Shown: positions 30,472 through 36,905 of the stretch, one piece after another
How positions within the stretch are numbered: position 1 is the stretch's first letter
How the letters are laid out: every line of letters starts with the position of its first letter
Assembly (NCBI GenBank): GCA_027456965.1
Contig: DAIDUA010000032.1
Span: 1-36,905 of the forward strand
Length of the DNA: 36,905 bases
Direction: 5' to 3'
Origin: Alphaproteobacteria bacterium
GTDB lineage: Bacteria > Pseudomonadota > Alphaproteobacteria > Micropepsales > Micropepsaceae
Made by a program: the position numbers and the translations under genes
The notes under the pieces: generated by a model
Databases searched by the model: none
The model's input: only the letters and a program-made list of their open reading frames with translations
What the model was told of the DNA's origin: nothing

Positions 30472-31200
30472 ATGACCGACGCACCCTCCATCGATCCGGC
30501 CGAGGTCGCGAAATTTTCCGCCATGGCGGCGGAATGGTGGGACCCAACCGGCAAATTCGCTCCCTTGCACAAGTTCAACCCGGTCCGGTTGGGCTTCATC
30601 CGGGACGTGGCCGGCACCCATTTCGGGCGCCAGGGCTTGAAACCATTCCAAGGACTGACGTTGCTCGACATTGGTTGTGGCGGCGGGCTGCTCAGCGAGC
30701 CGATGGCCCGGCTGGGCTTTCAGGTGCTTGGGGCCGACGCTTCGGAAAAGAATGTGAAGACCGCGGCCACCCATGCCGCCTCGGCCAATGTCGAGATCGA
30801 CTACCGGGTGGCAACGGCCGAATCACTCGCCGACGAGAAACAAGCCTTCGACGTCGTCCTCAACATGGAGGTGATCGAGCATGTCGCAGACCTGCCCGGC
30901 TACCTGGGTGCCTGTGCCCGGCTGTTGAAACCCGGCGGCCTGATGTTCGTCGCAACCCTCAACAGGACGCTCAAATCCTTGGCATTGGCCAAGATCGGGG
31001 CGGAGTACGTCCTGCGCTGGCTGCCGCCGGGAACCCACGACTGGAGCCGCTTCGTCGAACCGCCAAAGCTTCGTGCGACGCTCGAAGAAGCGGGACTTAA
31101 GGTACTGAAGACACAAGGTGTTGCCTTCGACCCGCTGTCCTGGTCCTGGCATCTGTCGAATGATGTAGACGTCAATTACATGGTCGTGGCAGAACTCTAG
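30472..31200 (+). CDS. ubiG: Ubiquinone biosynthesis O-methyltransferase
   Basis: [83 protein letters not shown]. Confidence 0.96.
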   Translation: MTDAPSIDPAEVAKFSAMAAEWWDPTGKFAPLHKFNPVRLGFIRDVAGTHFGRQGLKPFQGLTLLDIGCGGGLLSEPMARLGFQVLGADASEKNVKTAATHAASANVEIDYRVATAESLADEKQAFDVVLNMEVIEHVADLPGYLGACARLLKPGGLMFVATLNRTLKSLALAKIGAEYVLRWLPPGTHDWSRFVEPPKLRATLEEAGLKVLKTQGVAFDPLSWSWHLSNDVDVNYMVVAEL

Positions 31201-31613
31201 TTCGCCGCTTCGTCGAGGTCCGGCGGCAAGGGCGCGACATCGACGCCTTCCTCGATCAACTCCTTGGCTTCCTTCAGCGTCGCCTCGCCATAGATGTGTC
31301 GTTCTTCAGTCTCGCCGTAATGGATCTTGCGTGCCTCCTCAGGAAAGCGTGGGCCGACATATTCCGCGTTCTCTTCGACGTATTTGCGCATGCCGGACAC
31401 AAACTGACGCATTTTCTTCAGCTCATCTTTCGCAGAAACAGACTTCTTCGTGCCGGCGACGGCGGGCGCCATCATGGCCTTCTCGATCTTGCGGGACGCG
31501 CACATGGGGCATGTAAGCTTGCCGCCAGCCGCTTGCTCGTCGTAGGCGGTGCTGTCTCTAAACCAGCCCTCGAATTCGTGGCCGCTGCCGCATCTGAGAT
31601 TATAGACGATCAC
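31197..31613 (-). CDS. DUF1178 family protein
   Basis: [52 protein letters not shown], Cys-rich N-terminus typical of DUF1178. Confidence 0.88.
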   Translation of the reverse strand: MIVYNLRCGSGHEFEGWFRDSTAYDEQAAGGKLTCPMCASRKIEKAMMAPAVAGTKKSVSAKDELKKMRQFVSGMRKYVEENAEYVGPRFPEEARKIHYGETEERHIYGEATLKEAKELIEEGVDVAPLPPDLDEAAN

Positions 31614-31694
31614 GTGCCTGCACCTTCCGCCAAGGTCATTCTACAAGATGTGCGCGATAAAAGCATGGGCTCGCAACCGGTTCGATGCGAGAGA

Positions 31695-32516
31695 TCATGG
31701 TACCTCGAATGGACGATCATGCCGCAGATTGGGCACGCGCGCCCGTGCCTCGTCCGATAGCGCCGGATCGATGTCGGCCACGATTACGCACGGATCGCTG
31801 CCAGCTTCGGCCAACACCTCGCCCCAAGGCGCGACGATCAACGAATGGCCATAGGTCTTGCGGCCATTGGCATGCGTGCCACCTTGCGCGGGCGCCACGA
31901 CAAAGGCGCCATTCTCGATGGCTCGCGCCCGTAGCAGCACGTGCCAGTGCGCCTTGCCAGTGGTTTCGGTGAAAGCCGACGGAACGGTCAACAGAAATGC
32001 GCCGGATTGCGCCAGAGACCGATACAGATGCGGAAAGCGCATGTCGTAGCAAATGGTCAAACCAACTCTGCCCCACGGCAAGTCGGCCGTCACGGCGCGG
32101 TCGCCGCCGGCCACGGTGCTGGACTCGCGGTATTTCTCGCCCGACGGCAGATCGACATCGAACATGTGAATTTTGTCATAGCGCGCAGCGATACCGCCTT
32201 TCGGATCGAACAGCACCGAGCGGTTGGCGGTCTTGGTGTCACTCACCTTGATGGCCACGGAACCGATCAGCAGCCATATGCCCAACTCCGCAGCCAAGGC
32301 GCTGAATGCAGGCAGAGCAGGATCGGATTGCTCATCAAAGCTGCGTTCGAGTTTGGCGCCGCCGTCGGGCGCCATCAGCGTGGTGTTCTCGGGCGTGGCA
32401 ATGAAACCGGCACCCTTGCCTTTTGCTTCGCGGATCAACGCCAAGGTAACGCGGATGTTCTCCGCGACATCGTCGGAAGATCGAAGCTGCACGCAGGCGG
32501 TGCGAAAACTGTTCAT
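31695..32516 (-). CDS. Carbon-nitrogen hydrolase (nitrilase/Nit family)
   Basis: ATPENTTLM (Glu), KIHMFDVDLPSGEKYRESSTV (Lys), VGLTICYDMRFPHLYRSLA (Cys): nitrilase triad. Confidence 0.92.
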   Translation of the reverse strand: MNSFRTACVQLRSSDDVAENIRVTLALIREAKGKGAGFIATPENTTLMAPDGGAKLERSFDEQSDPALPAFSALAAELGIWLLIGSVAIKVSDTKTANRSVLFDPKGGIAARYDKIHMFDVDLPSGEKYRESSTVAGGDRAVTADLPWGRVGLTICYDMRFPHLYRSLAQSGAFLLTVPSAFTETTGKAHWHVLLRARAIENGAFVVAPAQGGTHANGRKTYGHSLIVAPWGEVLAEAGSDPCVIVADIDPALSDEARARVPNLRHDRPFEVP

Positions 32517-32770
32517 CCGGCCAGCAACGGATCGAGTTCGCCCGCCTGATCCAGCGCATAAAGGTCGTCGCAGCCGCCGATATGACGGTCGCCTATGAAA
32601 ATCTGCGGGACGGTGTACCCGCCACTTGCCTTTTCCTGCATGTCCTTGCGCGCGTCGCTGTCCATGTAGACGTCGATCTCCTCGAAAGAGACGCCCTTTT
32701 TGGCCAATAGGGCTTTCGCACGCATGCAATAGGGGCAAATCGGCGTGGTGTAGATGCGGACTTTGGACAT
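32513..32770 (-). CDS. grxC: Glutaredoxin 3
   Basis: MSKVRIYTTPICPYCMRAKALLAKKGVSFEEIDV, CPYC motif, GYTVPQIFIGDRHIGGCDDL. Confidence 0.95.
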   Translation of the reverse strand: MSKVRIYTTPICPYCMRAKALLAKKGVSFEEIDVYMDSDARKDMQEKASGGYTVPQIFIGDRHIGGCDDLYALDQAGELDPLLAG

Positions 32771-32798
32771 GGACAGACGCGACGAGTGTGACATTCTC

Positions 32799-33563
32799 TT
32801 ATATAGGGTCCGACAGCGGCCGGACAACGCGGGCGAGCGCCAGGACGAATACCTTTTGCGCCCCAGCCCGTTTCAGGGCCTTGGCGCAGGCGTTGGCGGT
32901 TGCCCCGGTGGTAAGCACGTCGTCGACCAGGAGAATCCGCTTTCCGTCTACAACAGACTGACGCTTTTCCCTCATATCGAACGCCCCCCGGACGTTACGC
33001 TGGCGGGCGCTGGCCGACGGCATTTCGCCCTGACTGGGCGTCGCACGGGTCCGGCACAGCACCAGCGAGTCGACTGGCACGCCACCGCGCCGCGACAGGG
33101 CGCGGGCCAGCTCAGACGACTGGTTGTAGCGCCTGCGCCAGAGCCGGACGCGGTGCAGCGGCACCGGAACGATCAGATCGGACGCCGCGAGAAGATCGCG
33201 CCCTGCGCGTTCCAGCCACCGCCCAAAGGCCGGCACGAGGTCCAGGCGGTCGGCATGCTTGAGGGCAAGTATGGGACGGCGGCTGGCATCATCGTAGCGC
33301 AACACGGCGCGCGCCTTGTCGAAGGATGGCGGACGCGCATGGCAGCCGGCGCACAGCATCTCGCTGCCCGGGTCAAGCTCGAACGGCAGCCCGCAGGACG
33401 CGCAGACCGGTCCGTCCAGGAAATGCAGGGCCTGCCAGCAATCGGGGCACAAGGCACCGGGTTCGGAAATCTGCTCATGACAACCGATGCAAACCGGCGG
33501 ATACAAAAAATCGAGGACATGACGTCCCGCCCGCCGCCAACCGTTCTCCATTGCCGCGATCAT
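32799..33563 (-). CDS. ComF family phosphoribosyltransferase-like protein
   Basis: CIGCHEQISEPGALCPDCW and CASCGLPF zinc-finger pairs; VPVPLHRVRLWRRRYNQSSELAR; PRTase motif ILLVDDVLTTGATANACAKAL. Confidence 0.93.
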   Translation of the reverse strand: MIAAMENGWRRAGRHVLDFLYPPVCIGCHEQISEPGALCPDCWQALHFLDGPVCASCGLPFELDPGSEMLCAGCHARPPSFDKARAVLRYDDASRRPILALKHADRLDLVPAFGRWLERAGRDLLAASDLIVPVPLHRVRLWRRRYNQSSELARALSRRGGVPVDSLVLCRTRATPSQGEMPSASARQRNVRGAFDMREKRQSVVDGKRILLVDDVLTTGATANACAKALKRAGAQKVFVLALARVVRPLSDPI

Positions 33564-33580
33564 TTTGCTAGTGTAGCGCG

Positions 33581-34429
33581 ATGACCAACGGACCGCCGCG
33601 TCTTTTCGATTCTCATGCACAGGCTTGCTACCGCGCCAGGGCCGCACGGATGGCGGGCGACCGCTTCCTGCTGCGTGAGGCGACGGAGGGTGTTGCAGCC
33701 CGCCTGGCCCCCGTGAACCGGAGGTTTGGCGCCGCACTTGCCGTAGATGGGCGCGCGGCAGAGCTGCTGCGAGATGCCGCGACGTCCTGGCGCAGCGGGC
33801 TATTCGACGGTAGCGAGCGACTGGACGCCGGCGACGGCGGTTACGATCTGGCGGTCAGCGTTCTGTCGCTGCATGGCGCGAACGATCTGCCGGGCGCACT
33901 GGTGCAGATTCGCAGGGCCCTGAATCCGGACGGTCTGTTCGTGGCCGCGCTGTTCGGCGGCGCGACGCTTTCCGAGCTGCGGGACTCGTTCGCCGCGGGC
34001 GAGATCGAGACACTGGGCGGTGTCAGTCCGCGCGTCGCGCCGTTCGCCGATGTGCGCGAGCTCGGCGCGCTGCTGCAGCGGGCGGGCTTTGCGCTGCCAG
34101 TGGCGGACGTGGAGCGCACGACAGTTCTGTATCGCGACTTCAACACGCTGGTGAACGATCTGCGCCTGCTGGGCGAGACGAACGCGCTCGCCCAGCGCCG
34201 CCGCACGCTGACGCGCGCCACGCTGCGCGCCGCGCTGGCACACTATGCTGCCAAATATGCGGAAGCCGACGGAAGACTGCGCGCGACCTTCGATATCGTC
34301 TATTTGACTGGCTGGGCGCCGCATGAAAGCCAGCAGAAGCCACTGAAACCCGGCAGCGCGAACGCCCGGCTCGCTGAAGCCTTGGGAACAATCGAATACA
34401 AGGCCGGCGACAAGGCGAAGCCGCGCTAA
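33581..34429 (+). CDS. NDUFAF5/BioC-like SAM-dependent methyltransferase-fold protein
   Basis: DLAVSVLSLHGANDLPGALVQIRRALNPDGLFVAALFGGATLSELRDSF, VNDLRLLGETNAL, IVYLTGWAPHESQQKPLKPGSA: pattern of NDUFAF5-type alphaproteobacterial proteins. Confidence 0.85.
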   Translation: MTNGPPRLFDSHAQACYRARAARMAGDRFLLREATEGVAARLAPVNRRFGAALAVDGRAAELLRDAATSWRSGLFDGSERLDAGDGGYDLAVSVLSLHGANDLPGALVQIRRALNPDGLFVAALFGGATLSELRDSFAAGEIETLGGVSPRVAPFADVRELGALLQRAGFALPVADVERTTVLYRDFNTLVNDLRLLGETNALAQRRRTLTRATLRAALAHYAAKYAEADGRLRATFDIVYLTGWAPHESQQKPLKPGSANARLAEALGTIEYKAGDKAKPR

Positions 34430-34884
34430 TCCCTCAGGAAGGCGGCGACCTTGGGATCGGACATGAGCGCTTTGCGTTCGTCCTCGCTCGGCAAAGCCGG
34501 TTTGTCGCGCTCGACATTGACCATGCAGAGAAAGCCGAGTGGCGTATCGGCGTTGGCGCGGAACTGATGCCAGGTCCACGGCTCAATGGTGACGAGATCG
34601 TTGGTGTCGATTTTATGGACCTTGTCGCCAATCAAACATTCGCCGCGACCGCGCAGGATCAGAACCGCATGCATGTGCTCGTGGCGTTCCAGAGTCGAAT
34701 AACCGCCAGCCGCGACTTCGAAATAGCGCAGCTCGCATTTGATGGCCGGATCGCGGAACAGCGTCTGGCGGGTAATCGCCTTGAACGGCGCGCTGCCTTC
34801 TTCCTTGTAGGCGAGCAAATCCGTGTCCTCCCAGCGGAAGGCATCGAAGCGGCGTATCGGGCTCTTCTTGTCCAAAGTCGTCAC
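34426..34884 (-). CDS. Cupin-domain protein, possible MTXu-5-P methylsulfurylase-like
   Basis: STLERHEHMHAVLILRGRGECLIGDKVHKIDTNDLVTIEPWTWHQFRA (cupin motifs with His cluster); ATGA overlap with the RuBisCO-like gene. Confidence 0.75.
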   Translation of the reverse strand: MTTLDKKSPIRRFDAFRWEDTDLLAYKEEGSAPFKAITRQTLFRDPAIKCELRYFEVAAGGYSTLERHEHMHAVLILRGRGECLIGDKVHKIDTNDLVTIEPWTWHQFRANADTPLGFLCMVNVERDKPALPSEDERKALMSDPKVAAFLRD

Positions 34885-35984
34885 CGGGTCCGACAGGTCC
34901 GCACGGCGTCCACATAGCGCGCGGTTTCTGCGGTAATGCGCTCGCGCGTCGACAGCAAGCTACCGCCGATCAGCAGCATGACATCGGCGCCGAAGAAATC
35001 CAGCAGCTCGGGGATCCGCTCCAGCACCATGCCGCCGGCCGGAACCGGCACGCAGGGTTTGACGCCGGTCCGGTCCTGCAAAGCGAAGTCCGCCAGGCGC
35101 TTGCACTCCTGCGGCGTATAGCCGAAGCGGCCGCCGTAATTGGCAAACACGGTGGCGTCGGACCCGAGCAGGCGGAGGAACTTGCCCAGCAGGAACGATG
35201 GCATGATGCGCGATGCCCCTGCCATCGTCGGGTGCGTCATGAAGGCGAAGTCGGGGTTTTCCTTCACCATCGTCTGAAACGTATCCACACCGGCAATCAG
35301 CGGCGCAATCAGGACGCTGTCGAGCCCGCAGGAGCGCGCCAGCGCGATCTGCCGGCGCATGGAATCCAGATTGCCGCAAAGGCTCGGGAGGTAGCGCGTC
35401 GGAATGCCGGTGCGCGCGGCGGCGTTCGCAACCGCCTCGGCACAGGCGGGTACGCGTTCGGCGAACGGGCTGTAGCTTTGGTCCGCAAGACCGTGGTCGT
35501 CTTTCAGATAGTCGATGCCGCCGGCCGCGATCTGGCCGGCAAGCTTGGCAAGCGCGGCAGGTGTGGAGCCCTGCGGCTTGAGCGCCGAACAGGTCAGCGC
35601 GCGCGACGGCGCATTCACGCGGGCGCGCAGTCCGGCGAGACCGTGGCGCGGCCCGCCGAAAGCCTCGGTGAACTCTGCCGGAAACTTTGCATCCACCAGG
35701 ACGGTGTCGTCCTGCATGGAGGTGTTGCCGAAGATCATGTTGAGCGTCTGGCCCGCCGCCATGCCGGTGGTGATCGACGCCAGACCGATGCGCACCTCGA
35801 ACGTACCGTCGCCGATGTCCTTGATATCGTCGACCCGGCCCAGGGTTTCGCGGAGCACGAAGGGATCGTCGATGGGCTCGACCGGCATCTCCACGCTCTG
35901 CTCGACGGCAATGCCGGTGGCGCGGGCGGCGATGGACTTGGCGTCGCCGCGGACGCGATAAAGGACTTCAATTCTGCTGCTCAT
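34881..35984 (-). CDS. RuBisCO-like protein (form IV)
   Basis: CSALKPQGSTPAALAKLAGQIAAGGIDYLKDDHGLADQSYSPFAERV (RuBisCO active-site region), loop-6 region VFANYGGRFGYTPQEC without the RuBisCO-type loop-6 Lys, PVPAGGMVLERIPELLDFFGADVMLLIGGSLL. Alternative start at 35996. Confidence 0.9.
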   Translation of the reverse strand: MSSRIEVLYRVRGDAKSIAARATGIAVEQSVEMPVEPIDDPFVLRETLGRVDDIKDIGDGTFEVRIGLASITTGMAAGQTLNMIFGNTSMQDDTVLVDAKFPAEFTEAFGGPRHGLAGLRARVNAPSRALTCSALKPQGSTPAALAKLAGQIAAGGIDYLKDDHGLADQSYSPFAERVPACAEAVANAAARTGIPTRYLPSLCGNLDSMRRQIALARSCGLDSVLIAPLIAGVDTFQTMVKENPDFAFMTHPTMAGASRIMPSFLLGKFLRLLGSDATVFANYGGRFGYTPQECKRLADFALQDRTGVKPCVPVPAGGMVLERIPELLDFFGADVMLLIGGSLLSTRERITAETARYVDAVRTCRTR

Positions 35985-36028
35985 AAGGCCGACCATATGA
36001 GCGGCCCGGCGTCATTGCGCAAGCGATT

Positions 36029-36172
36029 TCAGAACGTGATGGCCGCGAACATGGCCTTTACCTGGGTGCCGATCGTCGACAAGGCGCTGACGATCACGAT
36101 CGAGATCAGGCTGGCGACCAGCGCGTATTCGATGGCGGTGGCGCCGTGCCGGCTGCGCAGAAAAGCCGTCAC
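36029..36172 (-). CDS. Flp/Fap-type pilin (47 aa)
   Basis: GTG start overlapping the mutT stop (GTGA): MTAFLRSRHGATAIEYALVASLISIVIVSALSTIGTQVKAMFAAITF; classic Flp pattern GATAIEYALVASLI. Confidence 0.88.
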   Translation of the reverse strand: MTAFLRSRHGATAIEYALVASLISIVIVSALSTIGTQVKAMFAAITF

Positions 36173-36576
36173 AAGAGATCGCGCAGCATCGGGATGAGCG
36201 GGATGTCCGCAGGCGTCAGCGGATAGTTCGGCATGTCCTTCGGCCGGACCCATTTGATCTGCGGATGCTCCAGCGGACGGGGCGTGCCCTCCCACCGGCG
36301 GCAGACGTAGAGCGGCATGAGCAAATGAAAGTCCGCGTAGCTGTGCGACGCAAAGGTGAACGGCGCCAGACACGGTTCCTTCACCTCGATCCCCAGCTCC
36401 TCGCGAAGCTCCCGGATCAACGCCTCTTCCGGACGCTCGCCCGGCTCCAACTTCCCACCCGGAAATTCCCATAGTCCCGCCAGGTTCTTTCCCTCCGGCC
36501 GCTGTGCCAGAAGCACGCGCCCGTCGGGATCGATCAAGGCGCAGGCGACGACATGAACAACCTTCACCTGCGTCAT
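36169..36576 (-). CDS. mutT: Nudix hydrolase, 8-oxo-dGTP diphosphatase (MutT-like)
   Basis: Nudix box GKLEPGERPEEALIRELREELGI; N-terminus VVHVVACALIDPDGRVLLAQRPEGKNLAGLWEFPGG. Confidence 0.93.
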   Translation of the reverse strand: MTQVKVVHVVACALIDPDGRVLLAQRPEGKNLAGLWEFPGGKLEPGERPEEALIRELREELGIEVKEPCLAPFTFASHSYADFHLLMPLYVCRRWEGTPRPLEHPQIKWVRPKDMPNYPLTPADIPLIPMLRDLL

Positions 36577-36603
36577 AGAGGGTCCATTTTGCGGTGTGTG
36601 GGC

Positions 36604-36618
36604 TTAAGAGGCCTTTAA
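36604..36618. promoter_or_regulatory. Candidate CtrA box upstream of mutT-flp-RLP-cupin
   Basis: Exact TTAA-gaggcct-TTAA (TTAA-N7-TTAA), 28 bp upstream of the mutT start codon. Confidence 0.5.
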
Positions 36619-36725
36619 GAGATAGGACAGCGAACCGCGGCTGGGAATGGCGGATGACCGGTTCAGCCGTCACAATTCAAGACATTTCGGGCTGAAATCG
36701 CCATCAAGCCACCCTTTTAAACAGG

Positions 36726-36753
36726 CGAAAAGCGAGTGCCGCGTCGGCACCCG
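36726..36753 (-). terminator. Rho-independent terminator-like hairpin, minus strand
   Basis: Minus strand GCGGGTGCC-GACGC-GGCACTCGC (9-bp stem with one G-U) followed by TTTTCGCC, upstream of mutT. Confidence 0.5.
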
Positions 36754-36905
36754 CTATCCATCATGATGTGTGGTGCGCGCGGAAAACCCGCTTTTTCGCT
36801 GGAAACTACGGCAAGCCCTAGGAATCCGCACGTCAGGCGGCAAACCAATGAGCACCTTTGCTTCCCATTACTCCGATCGGGTTTTACGCCGCCGGACCGT
36901 CGCAT

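Noticed and set aside
31670-31691. GGTTCGATGC tRNA-T-loop-like sequence in the nit/DUF1178 gap
   Set aside because: No acceptor, D or anticodon stems in the ~80-bp gap; CTCGCA-N10-TGCGAG is at most a weak terminator-like hairpin.
1-36905. Mobile elements, prophage, CRISPR or defence island
   Set aside because: No transposase, integrase, terminal inverted repeats, spacer-repeat arrays or defence-type domains were recognised; gene content and packing are housekeeping.

Overview
This looks like ordinary core chromosome from a GC-rich alphaproteobacterium. I see about 33 protein-coding genes and no convincing phage, transposon, CRISPR, tRNA or rRNA signal. From left to right: a D-amino-acid aminotransferase fragment and the Ntr two-component cluster (ntrX, ntrY, ntrC, ntrB); ispDF, pgpA, cinA C-terminal gene, RatA/COQ10-like and lipA; a stand-alone acyl-ACP-synthetase-like gene with a SAM methyltransferase and an arylamine N-acetyltransferase; a PadR regulator with a HAAS/DUF1700-like membrane protein; an M23 peptidase, a SatP-like acetate permease and a secreted esterase; clpB, DUF4167, prmC, prfA, ispG, RodZ-like, ptsP and lysC; ubiG, DUF1178, a nitrilase-family hydrolase, grxC, comF-like and an NDUFAF5-like methyltransferase; and finally a tightly packed minus-strand set mutT - Flp pilin - RuBisCO-like protein - cupin. 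The best lead is this last block. The RuBisCO-like/cupin pair resembles the methylthio-sugar to DXP shunt known from Rhodospirillum rubrum, it is coupled to an orphan Flp pilin and a Nudix gene, and an exact TTAA-N7-TTAA (CtrA-type) motif lies just upstream. Other leads are perfect inverted repeats at the PadR promoter and at the ntrB/ispDF divergent promoter, an NtrX without a GAFTGA loop, and the apparent absence of dusB/nifR3 from its usual place. All family calls come from reading motifs by eye; no database search was run.
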